Assembly (NCBI GenBank): GCA_029863605.1
Contig: JAOTVB010000001.1
Location: forward strand, 348,187-412,186
Reading direction: 5' to 3'
Length of the DNA stretch: 64,000 nucleotides
DNA from: Myxococcales bacterium
GTDB lineage: Bacteria; Myxococcota_A; Polyangia; Polyangiales; Houyiibacteriaceae
Part shown: positions 26,502 to 35,047 of the stretch, piece by piece
How the letters are laid out: every line of letters starts with the position of its first letter
Numbering within the stretch: the first letter of the stretch is position 1
Position numbers and translations under genes: made by a program
Notes under the pieces: generated by a model
Told to the model about the DNA's origin: nothing
Databases searched by the model: none
The model's input: the letters and a program-made list of their open reading frames with translations, nothing else

Positions 26502-27338
26502 ATGATTTCAGGCGCCCTCCTCGATCCGCGGACGCTCGCTACGGTGCTCGACGAGGTTGTCGTGCTCGACACTCGGACCGGCGCCGACGTCGACGGGGTC
26601 TTCGAGGCAGGTCACGTTCGCGGCGCGATCCGCGTCGATCTCGAGACGGATCTCTCCGCCCCCGGGGATCCAACGAAAGGAGGTCGTCATCCGCTGCCCA
26701 ACTTCGATGCTTGGCTCGAACGTCTCGGCGATTGGGGGATCACCAAGACGACGCCCGTGGTGATCTACGATGCCGCATCGGGCGGGATGGCCGCGGCGAG
26801 GGCGTGGTGGATGCTTCGCGCTGTGGGTCACGACCCCGTCACCGTCGTCGATGGCGGATGGTCCGCGCTCGTCGCTGCGGGGATTCCTATCGACACCGAG
26901 GCGTCGTTGGTCGAAGCGCTCGGCCCATATTCGAGCAGCCGCTCGACCTGGCCGACGGTCGACGCAGATTTTGTCGATCGCATTCGACGTGATCCCGCGT
27001 GGCGCCTCGTCGATGCACGTGCGCCCGAACGCTATCGTGGTGAAAACGAGCCGCTCGATCCCGTTGCCGGTCACATCCCCGGCGCGAAGAATCTGTTTTG
27101 GAAGTCTCTTCTCGGTCCAAACGAGCGTTTCCTGTCACGCGGTGCGTTGATGAAACGATACGATGCCTTGCGGGGCGACGTACCTCCGGAGCGAGTGATC
27201 TGCTACTGCGGCTCCGGCGTGACCGCGTGCCACTTGCTGCTTGGCATGGAGGCCTGCGGCCTCGAGGGGGCACAGCTCTACGTCGGATCTTGGAGCGAGT
27301 GGTGTCGCCTTCATCCCCCTTCGAACAAGTCAAAGTAA
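26502..27338 (+). CDS. Tandem-rhodanese sulfurtransferase (SseA-like)
   Basis: 278-residue thiosulfate/3-mercaptopyruvate sulfurtransferase with two rhodanese domains. The N-terminal domain is inactive-type; the C-terminal domain carries the catalytic loop with Cys236 in CGSGVTAC. CGSGVTA (rather than CRKGVTA) is the loop associated with 3-mercaptopyruvate preference. The ATG at 26502 starts just before the first domain (LDPRTLATVLDEVVVLDTR). It is divergent from the reductase operon and convergent with the CotH gene, 12 bases apart. Confidence 0.92.
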   Translation: MISGALLDPRTLATVLDEVVVLDTRTGADVDGVFEAGHVRGAIRVDLETDLSAPGDPTKGGRHPLPNFDAWLERLGDWGITKTTPVVIYDAASGGMAAARAWWMLRAVGHDPVTVVDGGWSALVAAGIPIDTEASLVEALGPYSSSRSTWPTVDADFVDRIRRDPAWRLVDARAPERYRGENEPLDPVAGHIPGAKNLFWKSLLGPNERFLSRGALMKRYDALRGDVPPERVICYCGSGVTACHLLLGMEACGLEGAQLYVGSWSEWCRLHPPSNKSK

Positions 27339-27350
27339 TCCCGCGCAGGG

Positions 27351-30005
27351 CTACCGAGGGTCATTCCCGAAGCTTGCAGTCAAAAGGGGAGTCGCAAGCT
27401 CCTCTTCGAGCTCGACTGCCCAACTGATCCACGCCGTCGGTATCGATTCAATCACTTGCAGTCTCGGAGACGCAGGATCCGACTCGAGACGAGTGTTCAC
27501 GAGTTGGAGCTCGGAGAGTGACTCTAGCGAGACATCGGCCACTGAGCTCTTGGTCACCTTTGAGTTTACGAGAAGTGCGCGGCCCGCGTTTCGATAGAAC
27601 TTCTTCTTGCGGTAGCTATGCCATCCGGTCTCGTTCTCACTTACCCCGGAACCGGAAAGAAATACCCTGGAGTCGTCTTTGACTTCGACGCCGATGTGGT
27701 TGCGGATGATTCGCAAACGTTCACCGAGAACAGACGCACCCTCACCGATGCTCATGCCTTTGTCTCCATTGCCTATCAGAGTGGAATCACGAACGATGAC
27801 GGCGCCTCCCATCACATCTAGAGCATCGTTTCTGCTGTTGGTAAATCGACTCCGCTCGATGACTCCATGGCCTACGTCCACGTCAAGCGCATCCGACCGC
27901 GCTCGGTCCCAGCTCGAATCTCTCACGATGAACGTGCTTGATGCGATGTTGACTGCGTCGTCACCGTGTGCGTTCGGTCCGAACTCGCAGTCCTCGATGA
28001 CCGCACCCTCGGTTTCGTAGATATTGAACATCCCCTTGAAGTAGACACGGCCATCGGTACCCGCGCCTCCACCTCGGATCTTCATGTGACTGAAGTGCGA
28101 ACCTCGCGTCCCGGGCCCAGTGACCCCGAAAGTGCCCCAAGGGTGGTGACTATCAGCTGCCTCGATGCTGACCGGAGCGGCGGCCGTGCCTTCGACGGTG
28201 ACCCTTCCCCTTGAGAAGATGCTGACTCCGGGGCCCATCAGCAAACGAGTTCCTGGGCGAATCACGAGCTCTTGACCTGCTCCGACGTGCAGCGATTGGG
28301 TCAGGCCCACGATCCCAGGTCCGAGCGCAACCGTCCCACTTGGTTCCCCCAGTGCCTCGAACGCTCGAGGATGGATTGATCTGACTCCGTCTCCGCCGTC
28401 GGGAACCTCGTTTCTGGGCACGACGGGTTCGCCGGTCACGGCATTCGTGAACGACAAGCTCCCTGGACGACCTTCCACGTCGTACACCAACGGCGCGGGT
28501 GATGGCGCGTAAACCACGATTGGGAAACGATAGGGCCGCATCTCGAAGGGTGTCTGCTCTTCGGTAAGCCCAGGATAGAGAATCGTCGGGTTCGAATCAG
28601 CTCCGCGGCGCACGGACACAGCGACGTTTCCGAAAACCCAGACACGACTGAACCCTGGGCGGCGCTCATTTGATTGCACGGCAACACGGGCATCCGTTAG
28701 ATGAGCGACCAAATACGATGCCCGGGCTCGAATCCACTCTTCCAGCTCCCGCTGCTTCTCGACGAGAGTTTCCCCTGACTCACGAACGAGCCCATAGCCG
28801 CCAGCTAAACCAGGCCTCGGGTTACCCAATTTCTCGAGGCTCGCGAGGTGGGGGTCGGCCCGTAAATCAGGCAGGATGTGATCCAGCTCTTCTCGCGCCA
28901 CCTCGATTTGATTCTTTGCGGAAAGCGACCCCTGAAGAAGCTCGTACAACAGAAGGTTGCGGCGATGCACCCATCGCGGATCGTGCGAAAGCAATGCGGC
29001 GAACGGATGGCGAATCACTTCGACAGGCAGATCAGGAGTCGCCTGAATCCCGTAGCCAGCCACGTCCCAGGGAACCACTTCGATCTTCCCGCGTTCTGGC
29101 GCCACGTGCAGCAGATGATTGTGAAACAGGTCTGCATGCACGCTTCCAGTGATGATCATCAGCACGGCCCAGCGCGTGTAGACGTCCATGTCGAGATAGG
29201 ATTCGAAGTGGTCCAACCCGCGCGCAGAAATCGGGCTCTCAACGGCTACGAGTGCCGGCATGTCGAGAAACGATCCAAAACGCTCGAGAGCCGCCGAATA
29301 GCTTGGCTGTCGCATCGCCACGAGAGCCCTATTGAACAGCTCTATGGCCTCGGGAGTCTCCCCTTGCTGCTTCCACTCCCGTGCATCCCTCCAAAGAGCG
29401 CCCGTGAAGTTGTCCCCCTTGAAAAACGTACCTGGGATCCGGCCCGCCGCCATCAGCACGGAGCTTCCCGGCCTGGTGTTCCGAACGTAGACTCCCTTGT
29501 AGACGCCGTTGATAAAGACGCGTACGTGCTCGAGTTGGGTGCTCAAGAGCCCGAGGTCGCGCCCGAGCCGATCCGGTAACCAGTTGCGCATCGCAAGTAC
29601 GCCCTCAGGGCGTTGAAGCTCGATGCGGCGGTGTCCGCTCTTGAGCGCCTTCTTCCGAATCTTTATGCGGAGAGAGGGCTTTTCCGGGTGATGGTGCCAC
29701 TGGCCCAATCCTCGGTATCCGATCTTGCTGGCCTGGCGAACACCATTCTCATCGATGTAGATGCCCTCCATAAAAGGCTTATTGCCTCCGGATTTACGAC
29801 CGAGCGCCGGATCGCCTTTCACGATCGCGCGGCGCATCAGCTCAACGTCTTCCTCATCTAGCTCGATGCGGATCGTCGGCAGCTCGCTTGCGTCGACGTC
29901 GGGATTGAGGTGCCCCGGGGATGTGCGCAAACCCCAATAACCCAGGGCGACAAGAGCCCCAATGAGCGCGCCCACCAGGACCATCCTCCGGCGATCAGTG
30001 ACCAT
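27351..30005 (-). CDS. CotH-kinase-like protein fused to a parallel beta-helix
   Basis: 884 residues. A single N-terminal membrane anchor (about 8-25) is followed by a CotH-type domain: IGYRGLGQWHHHPEKPSLRIK, FINGVYKGVYV, and the catalytic-like pair HADLFHNHLL ... VVPWDVAGYG. CotH proteins are atypical protein kinases of spore coats. The C-terminal third has right-handed parallel beta-helix repeats (VIEDCEFG, IVRDSSWDRARSDALDV, VIERSRFTNSRNDALDV). The gene starts 11 bases inside the DUF4956 gene, the order VTC-DUF4956-CotH being a recurrent bacterial neighbourhood. It probably acts at or outside the inner membrane; the substrate is unknown. Confidence 0.87.
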   Translation of the reverse strand: MVTDRRRMVLVGALIGALVALGYWGLRTSPGHLNPDVDASELPTIRIELDEEDVELMRRAIVKGDPALGRKSGGNKPFMEGIYIDENGVRQASKIGYRGLGQWHHHPEKPSLRIKIRKKALKSGHRRIELQRPEGVLAMRNWLPDRLGRDLGLLSTQLEHVRVFINGVYKGVYVRNTRPGSSVLMAAGRIPGTFFKGDNFTGALWRDAREWKQQGETPEAIELFNRALVAMRQPSYSAALERFGSFLDMPALVAVESPISARGLDHFESYLDMDVYTRWAVLMIITGSVHADLFHNHLLHVAPERGKIEVVPWDVAGYGIQATPDLPVEVIRHPFAALLSHDPRWVHRRNLLLYELLQGSLSAKNQIEVAREELDHILPDLRADPHLASLEKLGNPRPGLAGGYGLVRESGETLVEKQRELEEWIRARASYLVAHLTDARVAVQSNERRPGFSRVWVFGNVAVSVRRGADSNPTILYPGLTEEQTPFEMRPYRFPIVVYAPSPAPLVYDVEGRPGSLSFTNAVTGEPVVPRNEVPDGGDGVRSIHPRAFEALGEPSGTVALGPGIVGLTQSLHVGAGQELVIRPGTRLLMGPGVSIFSRGRVTVEGTAAAPVSIEAADSHHPWGTFGVTGPGTRGSHFSHMKIRGGGAGTDGRVYFKGMFNIYETEGAVIEDCEFGPNAHGDDAVNIASSTFIVRDSSWDRARSDALDVDVGHGVIERSRFTNSRNDALDVMGGAVIVRDSTLIGNGDKGMSIGEGASVLGERLRIIRNHIGVEVKDDSRVFLSGSGVSENETGWHSYRKKKFYRNAGRALLVNSKVTKSSVADVSLESLSELQLVNTRLESDPASPRLQVIESIPTAWISWAVELEEELATPLLTASFGNDPR

Positions 30006-30609
30006 TGGATCGGTGCGAAACGATGAGATCGGCGCAATCCCGCATCATGTCGATTTTTACAATGTCGACTTGATACACCCTGAGACCCGTTCGAGCTGCA
30101 AGGTCTTCGAGAAGTTGAGGTCTGCTTTCGGGAGCGAGAAGCTTGAGGTTGTCGTACTGGACTGGAATCGTTTCGATACCACGGTTGGCGGTACGAATCT
30201 CGAGAAATGCGGTGATGCCTACGATCGCGGTGTTCACGAAAATAAGCTCGGCTACGCTGATCTTCTTGTTGCTCACCGCATTGAGAATCGCAATCCCAAT
30301 GACGATAAACAAATAGGTCAGATCACGGATACGAATCGGTTCGGTGCGGTAGCGAAGAATTCCAAATACCGCGAACAGCCCGAGGGCAAAGCCAAGCTCG
30401 ATGGGAACTTTGCGGAGCAACAGGCAAGTGCAGAAGGTAATGACATTGAACAAGTAGTACGTGAAAACGTACTCAGGGTTCTTGTGGCAGCGTTGATAAA
30501 CGCCTCGAATGACGATGCTCGCAAAGAAGAAGTTGAGTGCAAAGCGGGCGACGAGCTTGCTGAAGTCGTCCCAATCGATCAAGAGGCTCGCACCGAGAAG
30601 CTCGCTCAT
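29995..30609 (-). CDS. DUF4956 family membrane protein
   Basis: 204-residue membrane protein with about four hydrophobic segments (about 22-40, 48-65, 72-85 and 95-125) and the family stretch FGILRYRTEPIRIRDLTYLF, then a soluble C-terminal region (VYQVDIVKIDMMRDCADLIV). DUF4956 genes recur beside VTC-domain and CotH genes; the function is not established. Its ATG overlaps the VTC stop by 4 bases and the CotH start lies within its 3' end. Confidence 0.87.
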   Translation of the reverse strand: MSELLGASLLIDWDDFSKLVARFALNFFFASIVIRGVYQRCHKNPEYVFTYYLFNVITFCTCLLLRKVPIELGFALGLFAVFGILRYRTEPIRIRDLTYLFIVIGIAILNAVSNKKISVAELIFVNTAIVGITAFLEIRTANRGIETIPVQYDNLKLLAPESRPQLLEDLAARTGLRVYQVDIVKIDMMRDCADLIVSHRSNGH

Positions 30610-31376
30610 CGTTGAAGCCTTTCGATGAGCTTGAGCATACGCGAGAGAGCACCAAACCGAATATCAGAGTGCGCCATCATCGTGCCGATGCAGTACTTGC
30701 TAATGGGAGCTCGCCGGATTCCAGCGCTCCGCAGCGTGAGCATCGCAGGTGTGCGAGAGCAATAGGGTTGCTGCTTGACCTCCACGATGGCGACCCCGGG
30801 CAGACAACGCTCCAACTTGCCGCTACGAAAGACAATGTCGAGGTCGATGGTGATCCGTTCCTTCACCTCGAAGCCGACGAGCGTGAGGCGCCGAAAGCCT
30901 ATCCAAAGGCGAGGCGTCAACGCATCGGGAGGGAGGTCGCTGTTTGCGCCCACGAAGGTCCAGTCCTCCGCGGACATGGAGTTGTCGGCGTATGTCTTCT
31001 GCTTTCGATGCTTCAACGTGAGTGAACCGTTGGTCTTGGTCTTCACTTCCAGATAACTGAGCTCGCGATCTGGATAGTGGCGGATTCGAACCTTGTGCCG
31101 GGCACGGCGCTCTCGACGGTGGTCGTGGTAGCAGCGGAGGGACGAGGTATCGAAATACAGCGTTTCATACTCCGCGAAAGAAGCCTCACTAGCTTTCAAG
31201 ACTCCGTAGTCCGGCTTTAGGGATCTTAGAAGCGCGGGGACTTGTTCCGGCCTGACGGCAAACTTCGTATCCGTGCGACGCAACAAACTGCATTCCTTCA
31301 ACACTTCCGGCGCTACCGGAACGAAGCTGTGCAGCCGCTCCAGTCGCGCCGCTCGTCCGATCTCCACTAAGCTCAT
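30606..31376 (-). CDS. VTC-domain (polyphosphate polymerase-type) protein
   Basis: 256 residues. The VTC/CYTH tunnel fold shows RRTDTKFAVRPEQVPALL, YETLYFDTSSLRCYHDHRR, RHKVRIRHYPD, YLEVKTKTNGS and ERITIDLDIVF ... VAIVEVKQQP: basic strands with paired Arg/Lys and acidic metal ligands, as in yeast Vtc4, which makes polyphosphate from ATP. Many bacterial VTC proteins are uncharacterised. The start at 31376 has a GGGGGAAG ribosome-binding sequence. First gene of the VTC-DUF4956-CotH operon. Confidence 0.87.
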   Translation of the reverse strand: MSLVEIGRAARLERLHSFVPVAPEVLKECSLLRRTDTKFAVRPEQVPALLRSLKPDYGVLKASEASFAEYETLYFDTSSLRCYHDHRRERRARHKVRIRHYPDRELSYLEVKTKTNGSLTLKHRKQKTYADNSMSAEDWTFVGANSDLPPDALTPRLWIGFRRLTLVGFEVKERITIDLDIVFRSGKLERCLPGVAIVEVKQQPYCSRTPAMLTLRSAGIRRAPISKYCIGTMMAHSDIRFGALSRMLKLIERLQR

Positions 31377-31568
31377 GTCTTCCCCCGTCCGCGCCAAGCG
31401 CAGGACGTCCCCTGAAAAAGGGTAGCAATTTTGTGGCTCCGACAGCAAAAAGCGCTTGGGGGCTTTCGCAGCTGGGCGAATGCAGATTCATGCAAATGGA
31501 CGGACTGCAGCCTCGAGAGGACCGGTTTGGCAGTGTCTTCGCCGACTTGCTACTCAACCAAGGGGGAT

Positions 31569-32693
31569 ATGACGATTGGAAGGGCCATCGCGCTCGCGCA
31601 CCTCGCCGCGTTGAGCGCCTGTAGTGACGGAGGAGGTAGTCCTCGCATGGGGTCCGACGACCCGTGTCCGACGACCCTGCAAGAAGTTGCGACGCAGGTC
31701 CTTCAGTCGAGTTGCATCGGAGGAGGCTGTCATAGCTCCGTTGACAGAGCGGGTGCGCTCGACCTCGAAGGTAATGCGCTCGAGCTGGAGCTCATCGGCC
31801 GAGAGGCTGCTCTTTGCAATGGCGAAACCCGAGTCATACCCGGTGACGGCGAAGGCTCGCTGCTCATTGCGAAGCTTCGAGGAACGGCCGACTGCGGCGC
31901 GAAGATGCCAATTGGCGGTGAGATTGCGACCGCAACGATCGACTGCATGGCCGCTTGGATCGATCAGCTCGAAATATCCAATGCTTGTGAGACCTGCGGT
32001 GGCACGGCTTGCATCGACCTTCAGACAAACGCTGACCACTGCGGTTCTTGTGAAACAGCATGCGGAGGCTCAGCCGCTTGTGTCGACGGGGGCTGTGCCT
32101 GTCCCAATGGTCTGGCGGTTTGCGATTCCGGATGTGCCGATCTCGACAGCGACCCTGCGAATTGTGGTGCTTGCGCCTCGGGATGCGGCGATTTGTTTTG
32201 CCTCGCAGGCGAGTGCTTGGCGGACTGCGGGGCGCTCACCGAGTGCACAGGCTCTTGCGTCGACTTGACGAGTGAGTCGAATCACTGTGGAGCCTGTGGA
32301 CGAGCTTGCGGCCCGGGTTCTTCTTGCGTCGACGGACAATGCCAGTGCGGCGGCGCAACAGTGTCGTTCGCCACCGACGTTCAACCGATCTTCGATGCCA
32401 GCTGCGCTTCGATGGGGTGTCACGACGGAATCGGCGGGCCCGGCCGCCCGGGCGGGGGAGGGACGAGCCTCGACCTCACCTCTGGCAACTCGTACGAGAG
32501 TTTGTTGAGTACGACGACGACGTGTGGCCCCGCGGTGGCACCAAGGGATCCCGAGGGCAGCGTTCTCATCGGCAAGTTGACGGGCACCAATCTCTGCATG
32601 GGAAGCCAAATGCCGAAGGGAGACTCACCGCTCGCTGTTGAGCCTATCGACACAATCGCCGTGTGGATCTGCCAGGGCGCCACAAACAACTGA
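31569..32693 (+). CDS. Cys-rich lipoprotein with two CX4CH segments
   Basis: 374-residue exported lipoprotein: MTIGRAIALAHLAALSAC with lipobox Cys18, and AGGGGG upstream of the ATG. Two homologous end segments (about 35-135 and 265-374) each contain a CX4CH motif (CIGGGCH, CASMGCH) followed by a conserved PEGSVLIGKLTGT / GEGSLLIAKLRGT and a KMPIGG or QMPKGD motif, as in cytochrome-c-like modules of large exported proteins. Between them are repeats of the type NHCGACGRACGPGSSCVDGQ found in many Myxococcota lipoproteins. Haem binding is doubtful because the standard motif is CX2CH. Confidence 0.85.
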   Translation: MTIGRAIALAHLAALSACSDGGGSPRMGSDDPCPTTLQEVATQVLQSSCIGGGCHSSVDRAGALDLEGNALELELIGREAALCNGETRVIPGDGEGSLLIAKLRGTADCGAKMPIGGEIATATIDCMAAWIDQLEISNACETCGGTACIDLQTNADHCGSCETACGGSAACVDGGCACPNGLAVCDSGCADLDSDPANCGACASGCGDLFCLAGECLADCGALTECTGSCVDLTSESNHCGACGRACGPGSSCVDGQCQCGGATVSFATDVQPIFDASCASMGCHDGIGGPGRPGGGGTSLDLTSGNSYESLLSTTTTCGPAVAPRDPEGSVLIGKLTGTNLCMGSQMPKGDSPLAVEPIDTIAVWICQGATNN

Positions 32694-32768
32694 GCTCACG
32701 CCTTCTCAATCCGGGTCATCGCACGCGGAACACTCGCACAAACCCGCGGGGATGCTATTCCAACCCGC

Positions 32769-33572
32769 GTGACGGAATCCGTTTGGGAGTTTCCCCTCAG
32801 GCTGCCACGCAACGCCTTCTCCGCGCGGGAGGCTCCTCGAGCGGGCGACATCTGGCGCCTGTGCCAAGATACGGCGACCCTAGCGTCGATTCGCGCAGGG
32901 TGGCCGCCGGCGCGCTTTCGGGCCGAGGGGGTCTTTTTCATCGTGTACCGGATGGTGGTGGTTCACGCAGCCGAGATCCCCTACGGCGAGGTTCTCGATG
33001 CGACTACTTGGGTTTCCCGCCTTCGACGGCGGACGCTTTCCACGCGCGAAGTCCGACTGCGCGCCGCGGGAGAGCTCGTCGCCGCAGCCACCCAGGACTG
33101 GGTGCACGTCGACAGCCAGACCTTCAAGCCCAAACAAGGCAGCGCAGAAACCGCGGCCGCATTTCCGGCGATCGAGGTAGAGCCCTCCGTAAAGATGCCA
33201 GAGTTTGAGGAACACCCCGGCCGGCATGGCATGTTCCAGTTTCAAATGTGGCAGACCTGGGCGGACCCGCTCGCTCATGCCAACCACCCGGCCTACATCG
33301 ATTGGTGTGATGAAGCGACAACTCGGCGCATGGTAGAGGCTGGCATCGAGCCGTCATTGCTGCGTCCCGTGGCGGAGCAGGTCACGTTTCGCGACTCGGT
33401 TTTGCCGGGTGAGCAAGTCACCGTGCACACGGAGCGCGCTGGCGTCCTCGGCCGAAACGCCGTTGTCTTGAAGCACCGTCTCGAGACAAACCGGGGTCCG
33501 GCTGCCGAAGCCACCAGCATTCGGAGCCTCGCCGCTGAGGCTGGGGAACTTTTGATCGCAGCCTGGGATTGA
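32769..33572 (+). CDS. Double-hotdog acyl thioesterase family protein
   Basis: 267 residues with a GTG start. Two hotdog halves are visible, resembling acyl-ACP thioesterase/4-hydroxybenzoyl-CoA thioesterase proteins: the first contains GDIWRLCQDTATLASIRAGW and WVSRLRRRTLSTRE, the second HANHPAYIDWCDEATTRRM, where the N-H-P-x-Y-I-D-W pattern is a typical active-site helix region, and LPGEQVTVHTE. It probably releases fatty or aromatic acids from a thioester carrier; the substrate is undefined. Cytosolic. Followed after 35 bases by the NRDE gene. Confidence 0.8.
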   Translation: MTESVWEFPLRLPRNAFSAREAPRAGDIWRLCQDTATLASIRAGWPPARFRAEGVFFIVYRMVVVHAAEIPYGEVLDATTWVSRLRRRTLSTREVRLRAAGELVAAATQDWVHVDSQTFKPKQGSAETAAAFPAIEVEPSVKMPEFEEHPGRHGMFQFQMWQTWADPLAHANHPAYIDWCDEATTRRMVEAGIEPSLLRPVAEQVTFRDSVLPGEQVTVHTERAGVLGRNAVVLKHRLETNRGPAAEATSIRSLAAEAGELLIAAWD

Positions 33573-33607
33573 CGATACGCGAGGGAGCTCTTAGGGAGGA
33601 TTGACCG

Positions 33608-34396
33608 ATGTGCACCATCATCGTGCGACACAAGATGGACGATTGGTGCTCGACCGTCATCGCTTCGAATCGGGACGAGTTCTACAGTCGTCATTCCTCG
33701 CCTCCGGTCGTGCTGTCGTCGAATCCGCTCATCGTCGGTGGGCGGGACGAGACGAAGGGGGGCACGTGGTTTGGCATGACGCGGGCGGGCCTCTACGTTG
33801 GCCTCACCAACCAGCGCACCTTCAGCTTTCCGGACGATTCGCTTCGCTCGCGTGGAGAGCTCGTACTCGAGGCCCTCAAGACTGGCTCCCACGACGGGGT
33901 GCGGAGCTATCTGCAACAACTCGATCCTCGCCTGTACAACGAATTCAACTTGATCTTCGGAGATGGCGACAGTGTCGCCGTCGCCTACGGCCGGCGGTCG
34001 TACGAGCGGATCGAGCTCGAGTCGCTGTCCCCGGGTGTGCACGTGCTCTGCAACGACCGCCTCGGGTCGGCCGAATTCCCAAAGGCCGATCGCACACACG
34101 CCCGCGTCCTCTCGCTCGCACCCCAATCTTGGCCAGCCCTCAAAGAGAGCTTGATCGCGATTTTGTCGGACACTTCGCTCCCCGACCCGTCCGAGGTTCT
34201 GCCGCTGCCTCCCAATCCGATTTTCGACCAGGAGCTCGCCCGCCGCCTGCAAGCGGTCTGCGTGAAAACCCCTCTTTACGGCACCGTTTCGTCGACGATC
34301 GCCGCGGTCAAACCCGGGGAAGTGGTGCAATATCAGTATGCGGCGGGTCCTCCCTGCGAGAGCCCCTTCGAAGACGTCCTTCATCTCATGCAGTGA
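33608..34396 (+). CDS. NRDE (TANGO2-like) family protein
   Basis: 262 residues starting MCTIIV, with the eponymous SNRDEFY at residues 20-26 and GGRDETKGGTWFGMTRAGL. GGGAGG lies upstream of the ATG. The family is related to Ntn hydrolases by fold and to eukaryotic TANGO2; a role in haem or lipid handling has been proposed for some members, but the biochemical function is not settled. Cys2 is the candidate nucleophile after Met removal. Convergent with the hydrolase gene, 19 bases apart. Confidence 0.92.
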   Translation: MCTIIVRHKMDDWCSTVIASNRDEFYSRHSSPPVVLSSNPLIVGGRDETKGGTWFGMTRAGLYVGLTNQRTFSFPDDSLRSRGELVLEALKTGSHDGVRSYLQQLDPRLYNEFNLIFGDGDSVAVAYGRRSYERIELESLSPGVHVLCNDRLGSAEFPKADRTHARVLSLAPQSWPALKESLIAILSDTSLPDPSEVLPLPPNPIFDQELARRLQAVCVKTPLYGTVSSTIAAVKPGEVVQYQYAAGPPCESPFEDVLHLMQ

Positions 34397-34415
34397 TAGC
34401 CATGCCGCAGGCCGT

Positions 34416-35036
34416 CTAGCGCAGGCTGTTGGCAAACGCGATGATCGCATCCGCGGCTGTGGCGAGGTTTTGCTCGTTCGTTCGGCCGCTCTTTTTGCGC
34501 GGCTTGAATGAGTGGTCGCCGTCTTTGATCCATACGACCTCGATCGATGGCGACAGCGCGTAAGAAGCGACTTCTTTGGGCGTTCCAAAGGGGTCCCGCG
34601 TTCCCTGCGCGATGAGGGCCGGGGTTCGTAGCGTCTCCAAATGCGCCGTTCGAAGGCGTTCGGGCTTCCCCGGAGGATGAAACGGATATCCGAGGCACAC
34701 GAGCCCGGCGACGCCGGCATCATCTGCAATCATGGAAGCGATGCGCCCTCCCATGGACTTTCCCCCGATGATCGTACGTCTGGGGTCTCCGACCTGCGCG
34801 AGCACTTCTTGGTAGCGTTCGATGAGCTCGGGAGCACGATCGGGTCCTCGCCGTCTTCCATCTTGGCGCCGCTTGGACATGTACTCGAACTCGAAACGCA
34901 CGACGGAGATCCCGGCTTCGGCAACCGCCTCGGCGATCGCGTTCATGAAGGGCGTATCCATCGGAGCGCCCGCACCGTGCGCCAGCACGAGGAAGAGCCG
35001 AGACTCTTTGGGTCCGTTTCTCAGAAGGTCTTGCAC
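34416..35036 (-). CDS. Small alpha/beta hydrolase (KANL3/Tex30-like)
   Basis: About 206 residues. Visible elements are LAHGAGAPMDTPFMN, the nucleophile elbow GGKSMGGRIAS (Ser), GYPFHPPGKPE, LIAQGTRDPFG (acid Asp) and KDGDHSFKPRKKSGRT (His), matching the dienelactone-hydrolase-like family with a short lid. The exact start is unclear: GTG at 35036 is used, while CTG at 35051 would overlap the preceding stop by 4 bases (CTGA). It is the last gene of the metY-metXW operon, so it may be co-expressed with methionine synthesis, though no enzymatic link is known. Confidence 0.8.
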   Translation of the reverse strand: MQDLLRNGPKESRLFLVLAHGAGAPMDTPFMNAIAEAVAEAGISVVRFEFEYMSKRRQDGRRRGPDRAPELIERYQEVLAQVGDPRRTIIGGKSMGGRIASMIADDAGVAGLVCLGYPFHPPGKPERLRTAHLETLRTPALIAQGTRDPFGTPKEVASYALSPSIEVVWIKDGDHSFKPRKKSGRTNEQNLATAADAIIAFANSLR

Positions 35037-35047
35037 TTTTTTCTGCG

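Noticed and set aside
31394-31459. CCAAGCGC / GCGCTTGG inverted repeat upstream of the Cys-rich lipoprotein
   Set aside because: Arms are 50 bases apart with no supporting promoter elements; chance occurrence is likely in GC-rich DNA.
33293-34729. 478-codon open frame on the minus strand
   Set aside because: Antisense to the thioesterase and NRDE genes, which both have family motifs; the product is Arg-rich and featureless.
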